DNA from: JAQBVV01 sp965249205
GTDB taxonomy: Bacteria > Acidobacteriota > Vicinamibacteria > Vicinamibacterales > UBA2999
Reading direction: 5' to 3'
Length of the DNA stretch: 64,000 nt
NCBI GenBank assembly: GCA_965249205.1
Contig: CBDFLL010000003.1
Location: 124,001 to 188,000, forward strand
Both the position numbers and the translations under genes were made by a program. The notes beneath the pieces are model-generated. The model was given only the letters and a program-made list of their open reading frames with translations. It had not been told where the DNA came from and searched no databases. This document shows, piece after piece, positions 1 to 8,500 of the stretch. Within the stretch, counting starts at the first letter, position 1. Each line of letters begins with the position of its first letter.

Positions 1-135
1 ACCACCATTGAGACGTCGGTCGGGACTGGTCACCATATACAGACCGACTCACAAGGCAATCTCTACATCGCCGCGACCGGGGCCGGATTTCAACGGCTCC
101 TTTTCACGGGCGTGTCGTCCGTGGCGGTCGAGTAG
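1..135 (+). CDS. C-terminal end of a propeller-like protein (partial)
   Basis: The frame is open from the first base and stops at TAG 133-135, giving 44 residues. The segment TDSQGNLYIAATG is typical of an NHL or SMP-30-like beta-propeller blade (polar turn, then a short strand ending in a small-residue loop). The start lies outside the window, so length, signal peptide and function cannot be judged. The next gene, glpE, begins 57 bases downstream on the same strand. The propeller assignment rests on one blade-like motif only. Confidence 0.45.
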   Translation, partial: TTIETSVGTGHHIQTDSQGNLYIAATGAGFQRLLFTGVSSVAVE

Positions 136-191
136 GCATAGCGGCGACCCGTCGAGCCCGCAAGGCTCGACGACGTCAAGAGGACAATCCA

Positions 192-518
192 GTGGCATAT
201 ACGCGTATTGATGTTGCCCAGGCGCGGGAACTGATCGAGAAGAGCAATGCTGTTGTCGTGGACATCAGAGATCCTGCGTCATACCAGGCGGGGCATATCC
301 CCGGGGCAGAGGCTGTCGATCAGGACACTGTTCAGACGTTTGTCGAGACGGCCGACCGTGCCCGCCCGTTAATCGTCTGTTGCTACCACGGCAACATGAG
401 TCAGGGGGCGGCAGACTACTTTAATCAGCACGGCTTTCCTGATGCGTACAGTCTGGACGGTGGATACGAAGCGTGGCAGGCGGCGTCAGTTGAACCTCCG
501 CTTCGGAGTCGGAGCTAG
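192..518 (+). CDS. glpE: GlpE-like thiosulfate sulfurtransferase (single-domain rhodanese)
   Basis: A 108-residue single-domain rhodanese, the usual length for GlpE. The active-site loop is CYHGNMS, with the catalytic cysteine near residue 64, matching the CYHGN loop of E. coli GlpE. The C-terminal DGGYEAWQ is also typical. GlpE-type enzymes move sulfane sulfur from thiosulfate to cyanide or thioredoxin in the cytoplasm. The start is GTG at 192, chosen because AGAGGA lies about 8 bases upstream. The stop is a TAG inside CTAG (515-518). A dispersed repeat begins 69 bases downstream. No operon partner is visible. Confidence 0.9.
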   Translation: MAYTRIDVAQARELIEKSNAVVVDIRDPASYQAGHIPGAEAVDQDTVQTFVETADRARPLIVCCYHGNMSQGAADYFNQHGFPDAYSLDGGYEAWQAASVEPPLRSRS

Positions 519-586
519 CCTGACTTTCGCAGTTCGAACCCGTTCCGCCGCGTTTTTGCGAGTCGGCGCGCCGAAAGGTCCATGTT

Positions 587-872
587 TGAGCAGCCCGTGG
601 TAAGAGTCCGTCTACATTCGTCAAGCGACGCATCCTCGTGGCCAGCGTTGCTCCTCCTTCAAATACAGGCGGTATTCTCAGTCGTCGCGCCTTGTCCACG
701 AGCGCGGATTCCGCAGGTGTGCCACGACCGAGCGAAATCCGCGCGAGGCGCCTCGCTCGTCTAGCGCGGATTTCAGCAGTTACTCGCAGAGGGTCATGGC
801 CTCTTGCGGCAAGCAGGGGACTCGTGAAATCCGCGTTAGGTGCGACGCCGGACTTTCACCACGGACTACTAG
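587..872. repeat. Dispersed TIR repeat, copy A (about 286 bp)
   Basis: This copy aligns over its full length with the copy at 61869-62139. Shared blocks include GTTGCTCCTCC, ACAGGCGGTATTCTC, GTGCCACGACCGAGC and GTGAAATCCGCGTTAGG. The two ends are imperfect inverted repeats (AGCAGCCCGTGG at left; the complement of the right end reads AGTAGTCCGTGG). The right end is CTAG (869-872), which contains the stop codon of the minus-strand gene at 869-1360. Interior GCGGATTTC/GAAATCCGC pairs would fold strongly. No protein is encoded convincingly, so I read it as a MITE-like element. Confidence 0.8.
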
Positions 873-1360
873 GGACCGGAGCCGAGGACGCGGCGAAGGA
901 AGGACCTGGGGTGCGGGTCCGAGAGCGCCGCGCACAAGAGCGTGACGAGTCCAATCAGAGCAGCCACAACGCGAAACTGAGCCGCACTGTGTTCGCCCTT
1001 GAACGGTCCCGCCCACCACACGCGCAGCGAGCTCGGGTACGATGCCGCGGTGATGGTCGCGCGCGCCCGATCAATGCGATCGGTATCGGCCACATCGGGA
1101 TGCGCGACGATGGCCGCGATGTCTCTTCGGCGCGGCGACTGCACTTCGTAGTGCCCCACGTTTCCGCCCTCGAGGTACTCCTCGACGTAGAGGTCGCGTT
1201 CGGTCTGGCGGCGGGCCTCGGCCGAAAGGCCCTCCCGCCATCGAATGTTGATGATCGGGGCCGGGCTCTCGAACAACGCCCACGCCGTACACAGCACGAT
1301 GAGCAGACACTGACCCGCCACGGCGATTCTGCGGAGCTGGTACTGGGGAGGGAGCGTCAT
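869..1360 (-). CDS. Small membrane-anchored protein, homologous to the N-terminal domain of the 44.7 kb membrane protein
   Basis: 163 residues, with hydrophobic segments near residues 13-30 and 128-145 and an extracytoplasmic middle. The middle (INIRWREGLS, then a DTDRIDR motif) aligns with the N-terminal domain of the 524-residue membrane protein at 44675-46249 (VNVRWQEAVS, DTGRIDR), so the two are homologues. ATG at 1360 overlaps the stop of the upstream gene by four bases (ATGA), indicating translational coupling. Its own TAG stop lies in the CTAG end of repeat copy A. Function is unknown. Context suggests it works with the polytopic protein encoded just upstream. Confidence 0.75.
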   Translation of the reverse strand: MTLPPQYQLRRIAVAGQCLLIVLCTAWALFESPAPIINIRWREGLSAEARRQTERDLYVEEYLEGGNVGHYEVQSPRRRDIAAIVAHPDVADTDRIDRARATITAASYPSSLRVWWAGPFKGEHSAAQFRVVAALIGLVTLLCAALSDPHPRSFLRRVLGSGP

Positions 1361-2694
1361 CGCGCCACTTCCAGCCGAGCAAAGACCCCGTTGCCGACGG
1401 TCGTCCAGAGGAGCACGTGCAAGCCGGTCAGTACAAGGAGGGCGCTCGTCGATGTCCGACGGGAGGATGCCACGACCCAGCAGGCGGCAAAGACGCCGGG
1501 GAAGATCGACAGCAGGAGATCGAGGTTGAACGGCGCGCTCGTCGGCCACCATCGCACCACAAAGAACAACCCGGGGAGCGCGTAGAGGGCTGCCGGGACG
1601 AGCGCTCCTCGACGGGACTGGAGCAGCGCCAGTGCCAGGAGCGGAACGCCAGACAGGGCGCTGAACAGGCCAAACTCGCCGAACCCGGCCTGCGAGAACA
1701 ACGGAGTGGCGACCTTGTTTTCGAAGACGACCGACTCGAAGAAGGGTCGGTGGCCAAGCTCCCGCTCCCAGACAAGGGACAGTCTTCCGAGCGTCACGTA
1801 GAAGAAAATCCACCCGAGATACAGCGCGACTCCCGCCGACGTGAAGGTTGCCGCACGCAGGCCTCGCCGAAGCGCGTCGCCTGGCTTACTGAGTGCGGCC
1901 AGTGCGCCGCTGGCAAGGCTCAGCAGACCGAACCCATGCAACGCGGTGTGCAGCCCCTGCAGAAACCCCGCAACCAGCGCGGCGGCGTGGGCCGGCACGG
2001 GCATCCGGCCTCTGGCCAGGGCCAGCAAGGGCACGACACCCACAGCGATGCTGAGGTAGCCGAGATCCCAGTATCCGAAGAAGAGCAGGCACAGCGGCGT
2101 GGCAATCGCCAGCCCGACGTAGCGGCAACTCTGGCGCGACCACCTGTGCCACGCCGCGGCGATGCCAAGTTCGAACAAGAACAACAGACCGGCTAACGTG
2201 GAGAGCGTGTTGTAGGCACGCGCGGGCGACGTCTCGGATCGACCAAAGGCACCGTCGAGTGCTGTAATCGCCACATCAGCAAGGTGCGAATGAAAGAGCA
2301 CGTCGCCTCGGTCGACGCGGAAGCGGTCCTCGAACTGGCCACGGGATCGGCCGGCATCACTACCGCTGGGCAGCAAGCCCTCCCCAGGGTCCGCCGGTGG
2401 GTCGAATTGCTGCGGCAGCGGCACAGCCACGAACGACACGGCAGCGATCACTAGCGCGCACAGCACGACGAGCCGGCGGCGGCGGCGCGGAGCGGACGTG
2501 GCGCGCAGCACCAGCACCGCAAGACCGATGACGATGGCCGACTGGATACGGGGAACATGGAGCGTGACCTGCTCCTGCCAGAAGACACTGGCAGCAGTGA
2601 TCCACCCGGCACCGTGGAGCATCACCATCGCGCTCGTGATAGCGATGAGCAGCCACGGCAGCGCCCGGCCCGCCTCCCACTGCCTGGCGATCAC
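1357..2694 (-). CDS. Polytopic membrane protein, homologue of the 44.7 kb membrane protein
   Basis: 445 residues with roughly ten hydrophobic segments, resembling integral-membrane glycosyltransferase or EpsG-like proteins. Shared signatures with the 44675-46249 product are FGYWDLGYLSIAVGVVPLL versus FGWREFGYLSLCVAVFPLL, and a following LHGFGLLSL/LHGSGLVSL block. The start is GTG 2694, overlapping the preceding TGA (GTGA). An upstream in-frame extension exists but would run through the previous gene, so GTG is preferred. It is the third gene of a four-gene minus-strand unit. Here the domain is separate from the small domain encoded downstream, whereas the paralogue carries both in one chain in the opposite order. 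No catalytic motif was recognised. Confidence 0.7.
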   Translation of the reverse strand: MIARQWEAGRALPWLLIAITSAMVMLHGAGWITAASVFWQEQVTLHVPRIQSAIVIGLAVLVLRATSAPRRRRRLVVLCALVIAAVSFVAVPLPQQFDPPADPGEGLLPSGSDAGRSRGQFEDRFRVDRGDVLFHSHLADVAITALDGAFGRSETSPARAYNTLSTLAGLLFLFELGIAAAWHRWSRQSCRYVGLAIATPLCLLFFGYWDLGYLSIAVGVVPLLALARGRMPVPAHAAALVAGFLQGLHTALHGFGLLSLASGALAALSKPGDALRRGLRAATFTSAGVALYLGWIFFYVTLGRLSLVWERELGHRPFFESVVFENKVATPLFSQAGFGEFGLFSALSGVPLLALALLQSRRGALVPAALYALPGLFFVVRWWPTSAPFNLDLLLSIFPGVFAACWVVASSRRTSTSALLVLTGLHVLLWTTVGNGVFARLEVAR

Positions 2695-2954
2695 GACGTC
2701 ACTACCAGACCCGCCACGACCCCCCATCCCCACCACTGCGCGCGCGCACCGAGCTCGGAGAGCGATCGGGCAGTGCCCGGAAGCGGCATCAGCGACGCGA
2801 GGCACACCACACCGGCGAATTGCAGCCACGCCCGGGTCTCTGGCCCTGCCAGGCCCCACTGTCCAGCCAGGAACCAGGCGAGCACAATCAGGACAGGACC
2901 GATGAAGAGAAAACGACTGATCGCGGCCACTCTCCGGTCTTCGTCGTCGTCCAT
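2691..2954 (-). CDS. Small two-helix membrane protein, tandem paralogue 2
   Basis: 87 residues beginning with an acidic N-terminus (MDDDEDRR). It has two hydrophobic stretches around FIGPVLIVLAWFLAGQW and the GVVCLASLMPLPG segment. It is a clear tandem duplicate of the gene immediately upstream: both contain the FIGPVLI, AWFLAGQW and GPETRAWLQFAGV blocks. ATG 2954 directly abuts the upstream TAG. The stop overlaps the GTG of the next gene. The family was not recognised. Co-expression with the polytopic protein is likely from spacing. Confidence 0.7.
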   Translation of the reverse strand: MDDDEDRRVAAISRFLFIGPVLIVLAWFLAGQWGLAGPETRAWLQFAGVVCLASLMPLPGTARSLSELGARAQWWGWGVVAGLVVTS

Positions 2955-3254
2955 CTACCGTTCTCTCACCCTATCTCGTAGCGCCAAGGCGCGCCGATGT
3001 CTTCGGTCCTCAGAGCCAGACAAGCGTAGCCGATCCTGCACGCGTGCACGAAGCGCGGAGAGCGACCGACTGACGCCCGGAAGTGGCACCAGCGACGCCA
3101 GGCACGCCACGCCGGCAAACTGCAGCCACGCGCGCGTCTCGGGCCCGGCCACGTCCCACTGCCCAGCCAGAAACCAGGCGAGCAGGATCAGCACGGGGCC
3201 GATGAAGAGGACACGGTTGATCGCCTCGATTCGTATGTCTATCTGGTCGTCCAT
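2955..3254 (-). CDS. Small two-helix membrane protein, tandem paralogue 1
   Basis: 99 residues from ATG 3254 (MDDQIDIR). A GTG at 3269 is an alternative start, but the short GAGAACGG leader before the ATG is also conserved upstream of the tandem copy, favouring the ATG. Two hydrophobic segments are followed by a basic, Arg-rich tail absent from its sister gene. It is probably the first gene of the operon reading 3254 to 869. The product is unknown. The duplicated pair may act as small subunits of the polytopic protein encoded downstream (inference). Confidence 0.65.
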   Translation of the reverse strand: MDDQIDIRIEAINRVLFIGPVLILLAWFLAGQWDVAGPETRAWLQFAGVACLASLVPLPGVSRSLSALRARVQDRLRLSGSEDRRHRRALALRDRVRER

Positions 3255-3425
3255 TCGCCGTTCTCGCACCCTGCTGACGAGTCCGTCACATGCTGCGACA
3301 TTCCCAGTCCGCCAAGGTGGACAAGAGTAGTCGAAGTCACGCGTCGTTGCTGTGTACTCAGCGCTTTCGCCGTCGGTGCGGCCGCTCGTGTTTTCGCTTG
3401 CCTCGGTGCGATACTCTGAGTGTAG

Positions 3426-5147
3426 ATGGCCTTTCCTGACCAGACGGCGTCGGCGTTGCCGATCGGTCGCTATGCGCCGTTCGTTCCCATTGACCTACAC
3501 GACCGAACGTGGCCGACCAATCGCATCACGAAGGCGCCGCAATGGTGTTCAGTCGACCTGCGGGACGGCAATCAGGCGCTCATCGATCCGATGGACGCCA
3601 ATCGCAAATTGGCGATGTTCACCTTGCTGGTGAAGATGGGCTACAAGGAGATTGAGGTCGGATTCCCGTCCGCCAGTCAGACTGACTTCGACTTCGTACG
3701 CCACATCATCGACAAGGGCATGATCCCGGATGACGTCATCATTCAGGTGCTGACGCAAGCCCGCGAGCCTCTGATCCGCCGCACGTATGAAGCCATCGTC
3801 GGCGCCAGGAACGTCATCGTGCATCTCTACAATTCGACCTCGACGCTGCAGCGTCGGGTGGTGTTCGGCCTCGACAGATCTGGTATCAAGAAGATCGCCA
3901 CGGACGGGGCCCAGCTGTGTCTGGACTTGGTGCCCACGGTTCCTGGCACGGCGGTGTCGTTTGAATACTCACCTGAGTCCTTCACGGGGACGGAACTGGA
4001 CTTTGCGCTCGACGTCTGCAACGCGGTGAATGAGATCTGGAAGCCGACGCCCCAACGCAAGACGATCATCAACCTGCCGGCCACCGTCGAAATGGCGACC
4101 CCCAATGTGTACGCCGATGCCATCGAGTGGATGCATCGCCATTTGGCGTACCGCGAGTCAGTCGTCCTGAGTCTGCACCCGCACAACGACCGTGGGACCG
4201 GCGTGGCCGCGGCCGAATTAGGCTACATGGCCGGTGCCGACCGCATCGAGGGCACACTGTTCGGGAATGGCGAGCGTACCGGCAACGTCTGCCTGGTGAC
4301 GCTGGGGCTGAACCTCCTCAGCCATGGCATCGATCCGCAGATCGATCTCTCCGATATCGACGATGTGCGGCGCACCGTTGAGTACTGCAATCAACTGCGC
4401 GTGCCCGAGCGCCATCCATACGCTGGCGACCTGGTGTTTACCGCCTTTTCCGGGTCGCACCAGGATGCGATCAAGAAGGGCTTCGAATGTCTGGAACACG
4501 ATGCCTCCGCGGCCCGCACGACCGTGGACCAGCAGGCCTGGGCGGTTCCGTATCTCCTGATCGATCCACGAGACATCGGCCGTTCGTATGAAGCCGTCAT
4601 CCGGGTGAACAGCCAGTCCGGGAAGGGGGGCGTCGCGTATCTGATGAAGACCGGGCACCATCTGGACCTGCCGCGGCGGCTCCAAATCGAATTCAGCCAG
4701 ACGGTACAGCGTCGAACGGACTCCGAAGGCGGCGAAGTCTCCCCTGAGGAGCTCTGGATGATTTTCGAGGACGAGTATCTTCCAGTCGCGGAGAAGACGT
4801 GGGGCCGCTTCGCGCTCGATGGATTGTCGCAGTCGTCACATCTTCATGAAGACGTGCAGTTGACCGTCGAATTGCAGGATGCCGGGACGCTTCACACGCT
4901 CAGCGGTTCGGGCAGCGGTCCGATCGCCGCGCTTGTTGTGATCCTGAACGCGCACCTCGGCGGGACGCAGATTCGCGTGCTCGATTACGTCGAACATGCA
5001 CTCGCTGCTGGCAGGGACGCCAAGGCTGCGGCATATCTCGAATGCGACGTGGACGGTCGCGTGTTCTGGGGCGTCGGCATCGATCCCAGCACCACGAGGG
5101 CCGCGCTCAAAGCAGTGGTCTCAGCCGTGAATCGTGGCCTTCGGTGA
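3426..5147 (+). CDS. leuA: 2-isopropylmalate synthase (LeuA type 1, long form)
   Basis: 573 residues, matching the long alpha-isopropylmalate synthases typified by the mycobacterial enzyme. The catalytic barrel shows the acetyl-CoA and metal motif VDLRDGNQAL near residues 43-52, the metal-binding HPHNDRGTG near 250, and GNGERTGNVCL near 278. The C-terminal third contains the leucine-binding regulatory domain, with SGSGPIAALV. It condenses acetyl-CoA with 2-oxoisovalerate, the first committed step of leucine synthesis, and is normally inhibited by leucine. The gene stands alone here with no leuBCD nearby. The start is ATG 3426. No strong ribosome-binding site is visible. Confidence 0.95.
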   Translation: MAFPDQTASALPIGRYAPFVPIDLHDRTWPTNRITKAPQWCSVDLRDGNQALIDPMDANRKLAMFTLLVKMGYKEIEVGFPSASQTDFDFVRHIIDKGMIPDDVIIQVLTQAREPLIRRTYEAIVGARNVIVHLYNSTSTLQRRVVFGLDRSGIKKIATDGAQLCLDLVPTVPGTAVSFEYSPESFTGTELDFALDVCNAVNEIWKPTPQRKTIINLPATVEMATPNVYADAIEWMHRHLAYRESVVLSLHPHNDRGTGVAAAELGYMAGADRIEGTLFGNGERTGNVCLVTLGLNLLSHGIDPQIDLSDIDDVRRTVEYCNQLRVPERHPYAGDLVFTAFSGSHQDAIKKGFECLEHDASAARTTVDQQAWAVPYLLIDPRDIGRSYEAVIRVNSQSGKGGVAYLMKTGHHLDLPRRLQIEFSQTVQRRTDSEGGEVSPEELWMIFEDEYLPVAEKTWGRFALDGLSQSSHLHEDVQLTVELQDAGTLHTLSGSGSGPIAALVVILNAHLGGTQIRVLDYVEHALAAGRDAKAAAYLECDVDGRVFWGVGIDPSTTRAALKAVVSAVNRGLR

Positions 5148-5246
5148 CCCCCGCAGTGAACCGCAGTGGGTAGCCGTCTCTTAGGACCTGGAAGCGAAGC
5201 CCCTGGCGGTCGCAGAAGCGACACTCGTTCGGCGCATGGTCGACGG

Positions 5247-6001
5247 TCAGTCGGATGTCTTGGCTGCGAATGCCGTGGCACCTGCGTGCATTTCAGGGGT
5301 GCCGAACGCGGCTAACCCCCGTCGAAACTTGTTGCGCTCCGCAATGTCCCTCGGCAGATCCAATCCTTCGATCAGCGACAGACGGTCCGTCACGAGCGCC
5401 GCCCACGGCAGTGCAGCCAGCTCTCCGGCAAGAGCCTGAGCGTCGCGAAGGGCGGTCCCGTCCTCGACGAGCCTGTTCACCAAGCCCATCCTATGGGCTT
5501 CCTCCGCCGGAACTCTTCGGCCGGTCAGGATGATGTCCATGGAGTGGGACAGTCCGATCTGTCTCGGTAACGAGACGGTCACCGCACCGAGAATCGGCAC
5601 CCCGACTTTCCGATCCAGCATTCCGAAAACAGCGCTTTTCGCGGCGACACGGAGGTCACACCACACAGCCAGCGCCATTCCGCCCGCCACGGCGAATCCT
5701 TCGACCGCCGCAATGGTTGGTTTGCGCATTCTCAGACGAAGCGGCCCCATCACCGAGTCGCCTTCTTCGCTGATGTTTGGCGTCTCACCCCGAGCCAAGG
5801 CCTTCAGATCGAGACCTGCGGAGAAATGTCCAGCGGCTCCAGTCAAGACGGCGACCTTGGCATCCGAATCACTCTCGAACGCCCGAAACGCATCCGCTAG
5901 TTGCGCTGCGGTTTCGCGGTCGATGGCGTTTCTGACCTTGGCTGATTGATGGTGATAGTCGTGACGCCATCGGATTTCTCTACGATGACTTTCATGGTCA
6001 T
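5247..6001 (-). pseudogene. Enoyl-CoA hydratase/isomerase, one-base frameshift near its start
   Basis: The body is a clear crotonase: FSAGLDLKALARGE forms the oxyanion-hole region, and VEGFAVAGGMALAVWCDL the second. The proper start appears to be ATG 6001, reading MTMKVIVEKSDGVTTITINQP. That frame meets the rest of the protein only if one base is restored near 5940, where CCAAGG stands in place of an expected CCAAAGG. The 755-base span is one short of 252 codons. The rest of the gene is intact to its TGA, so this may be an assembly error in an A-run or recent inactivation. It lies 15 bases downstream of a second crotonase gene, as a pair. Confidence 0.75.
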
Positions 6002-6016
6002 GCTCCCACTTCGGCC

Positions 6017-6781
6017 CTAAGCACCGGTCCATGTCGGGCGGCGCTTTTCTGCGAACGCCTTCGGCCCCTCTTTCGCATCCTTGGAGAGTCGAAGGCGCTC
6101 CCATATGTCGGCTTGAAACGCCCAGCCTTCGGATTCCTGCATGCCTGCACCATCGCGAAGGATCCTCTTTGACGAGGCTACTGCGAGCGGTGCATTTCGC
6201 GCGATACGGTCAGCGATCGCCAAGGCGCGCGCCAGGGTTTCACCCCTCGGCACCACGCGATTGACCAACCCCCAGGCCAGTCCCTGCTCAGCGGTGATGG
6301 GATCGCCAACCAAGGCAAGTTCGGCCGCCCTCAGTGCACCGACTCTGGCCGGCAGCCTCAGCAATCCGCCAGCTGCCGCGAACAATCCGACGGTCACCTC
6401 GGGAATGCCAAGCTTCGCGCCTTCCGATGCCACGATCAGATCGCACAAGAGCGCGACTTCGAGTCCGCCCGCCAGAGCAAAACTTTCGACAGCAGCCACC
6501 AGCGGCTTTCGCGCGCCGCGTTCAAAAAGATCGAACACGCCGTCTGGAAGACCTTTCTCAAGAAACTCTTTCAGGTCCAGCCCAGCGCAGAATCCTTTTC
6601 CGGCGCCAGTGATGACCCCAACTTTCAACGTCTCGTCATCATCAAGTTGTGAGAAGGCGTTGGAGAGCCCATCGATCACGGCGCCGGTGAAGGAGTTCAT
6701 GGCCTCCGGCCGGTTCAGGGTGATGACGAGGACCTCCCCATGCCGGTCCGTGAGGACCGCTTGATCACCGCTCACGCTCAT
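6017..6781 (-). CDS. Enoyl-CoA hydratase/isomerase family protein
   Basis: 254 residues from ATG 6781 (MSVSGDQAVLT), preceded by GGAGGG. Crotonase hallmarks are present: GFCAGLDLKEF and VESFALAGGLEVALLCDL form the two halves of the oxyanion hole, and GIPEVTVGLF follows. Such enzymes hydrate or isomerise 2-enoyl-CoA thioesters in fatty-acid or aromatic-acid breakdown. Substrate cannot be fixed from sequence. It is transcribed just ahead of the frameshifted crotonase. The acyl-CoA ligase at 9.9-11.4 kb could feed the same catabolism (inference). Confidence 0.85.
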   Translation of the reverse strand: MSVSGDQAVLTDRHGEVLVITLNRPEAMNSFTGAVIDGLSNAFSQLDDDETLKVGVITGAGKGFCAGLDLKEFLEKGLPDGVFDLFERGARKPLVAAVESFALAGGLEVALLCDLIVASEGAKLGIPEVTVGLFAAAGGLLRLPARVGALRAAELALVGDPITAEQGLAWGLVNRVVPRGETLARALAIADRIARNAPLAVASSKRILRDGAGMQESEGWAFQADIWERLRLSKDAKEGPKAFAEKRRPTWTGA

Positions 6782-6898
6782 TCCACGCCCTCCCAGCACG
6801 GCAGCCACTATCGGCTCCCCGCCATCTTAATCCAGCCAGATTCCTCAGACCTGTGTGGCTGCCGCTGGTCGCGCGAACGGCAACAGCGCATGTTGTGG

Positions 6899-6928
6899 TT
6901 CGACGGGTGCAGCGCAGGCGACTATACT
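6899..6928 (+). promoter_or_regulatory. Possible promoter of the MHS transporter gene
   Basis: TTCGAC and TATACT are separated by 18 bases in the divergent gap between the crotonase pair and the transporter. The -10 box is a good sigma-70 match but the -35 is weak. It lies about 120 bases upstream of the likely start. Confidence 0.25.
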
Positions 6929-7048
6929 GCCGCCACTGCCGACTGGAGTCACTGGCTGGTCGGGGCCGCCGGGGAGTTCGCCGCGCTGGCGCTGACGCAA
7001 CGGGTCACGGAGAAACGCGATGATGCTGAGCCGAGTCATGGCACACCG

Positions 7049-8338
7049 GTGAGCGCCAACCCGCCAAAACCCACCGGGTCAATCCGGTCCGTCGCATTCG
7101 CGAGCTTTGTCGGCACTACGATCGAGTGGTACGACTTCTTCCTCTACGGCACGGCCTCTGCGCTCGTCTTCAACCAGCTGTTCTTTCCGACGTTCGATCC
7201 GCTCGCCGGCACGCTGGCGTCGTTCGCGACCTACGCCGTCGGGTTCGCTGCGCGCCCGATCGGCGGGATCGTCATCGGGCACTACGGCGACCGGATTGGC
7301 CGAAAGTCGATGCTCGTGCTGACCCTCATGATCATGGGCGTGGCAACGTTCATGATCGGCTTGCTCCCAACCTACGAGACGCTCGGTCCGTGGGCGGCGG
7401 TGGCGCTCGTCGTCCTGCGGCTCGCACAGGGATTCGGGGTCGGGGGCGAGTGGGGCGGTGCGGTCCTCATGGCGGTCGAGCACGCACCCGCCAACCGGCG
7501 AGGCTTCTACGGGAGCTGGCCACAGCTCGGCGTCGCGGCAGGTATGCTGACTTCGACGGGTGCCTTCTATCTGTTTGCCAGGCTGCCGGCCGAGGACTTT
7601 CTCGCCTGGGGCTGGCGCGTACCGTTCCTGTTTAGCATCGCGCTCGTGGTCGTCGGGCTGGTCATCAGACTTCGCATTCTCGAGACGCCGGCGTTCGTGC
7701 GAATGAAGAAGACCAGCGCCGAGTCGCGGCCACCGATCCTGGAGGTCCTTCGGGAGTATCCGAAGGAGGTCCTGATCGCGATGGGCGCGCGAGTCGCGGA
7801 GAATGGGTCCTTCTACGTCTACACCGTGTTTGTGTACGTGTACGCCACTCAGCAGGCCAACATCGCTCGAACGACCATTCTCATCGGGATCCTGATCGCC
7901 TCCGCGTGTCAGATGGTGGCGCTCCCGTTGTTCGGCGCGCTATCGGATCGTGTGGGGCGGCGTCCCGTGTACCTCTTCGGGGCGATCCTGACGGCGGTGT
8001 TTGCGTTCCCCTTCTTCTGGATGCTCGACACGGGCTCCACGCCGGTCGTCTGGTTGGCGCTCGTCATTGCCGTTGCGCTCGCGCACTCGTCGATGTACGC
8101 GCCGCAGGCCGCGCTTCTGGCCGAGCTGTTCGGCACACGCGTGCGATACACGGGTGCGTCGCTCGGCTCACAACTGGCGTCGGTCCTCGCTGGGGGGCTG
8201 TCGCCATTCATCGCAACGGCGCTGTTCGCTGCGTACGGTGCCCCGGCGGTGGCCGGCTACCTGATGGCGATGGCGGCGATCACCATCGTGGCGGTCGCGC
8301 TCGCGGCCGAGACCGTCCGCCGCGACATCAACAACTGA
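7049..8338 (+). CDS. MHS-family MFS metabolite:H+ symporter
   Basis: 429 residues from GTG 7049. The open frame extends upstream to 6740, but that portion has no family resemblance. The protein begins conserved sequence at GTTIEWYDFFLYG, the hallmark of the metabolite:H+ symporter branch (ProP, KgtP, ShiA). MFS loop motifs GDRIGRKSM and SDRVGRRPVYL follow loops 2-3 and 8-9, and twelve hydrophobic helices are expected. Likely substrates are small organic acids or osmolytes; the exact one is unknown. No good ribosome-binding site precedes the GTG, so the start is moderately uncertain. It is divergent from the crotonase pair. Confidence 0.85.
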   Translation: MSANPPKPTGSIRSVAFASFVGTTIEWYDFFLYGTASALVFNQLFFPTFDPLAGTLASFATYAVGFAARPIGGIVIGHYGDRIGRKSMLVLTLMIMGVATFMIGLLPTYETLGPWAAVALVVLRLAQGFGVGGEWGGAVLMAVEHAPANRRGFYGSWPQLGVAAGMLTSTGAFYLFARLPAEDFLAWGWRVPFLFSIALVVVGLVIRLRILETPAFVRMKKTSAESRPPILEVLREYPKEVLIAMGARVAENGSFYVYTVFVYVYATQQANIARTTILIGILIASACQMVALPLFGALSDRVGRRPVYLFGAILTAVFAFPFFWMLDTGSTPVVWLALVIAVALAHSSMYAPQAALLAELFGTRVRYTGASLGSQLASVLAGGLSPFIATALFAAYGAPAVAGYLMAMAAITIVAVALAAETVRRDINN

Positions 8339-8500
8339 AGGCGGCGCATTCTGCAGCCGGGCAGGCCCCGAGTGACCAGGTCGAGGCTTACTGCTTCTGC
8401 AGCTCTTCTTGGCGAGGCGATGTGTTGTGAGTGCGAGTGACCTTGTTGCTCGGAGGAATCGCGCCCGCTCGACGCAGCGGCATCATGGCCAGCGACGGGT

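Noticed and set aside
638..1585. Long open frame on the plus strand over repeat copy A and the start of the membrane operon.
   Set aside because: Its first residues are translated repeat and the rest is antisense to real membrane-protein genes; composition is Arg-rich shadow of GC-rich codons.
1417..2196. Plus-strand frame of about 259 codons.
   Set aside because: It is antisense to the polytopic gene at 1357-2694 and rich in Gln/Glu/Arg as expected from a mirrored frame.
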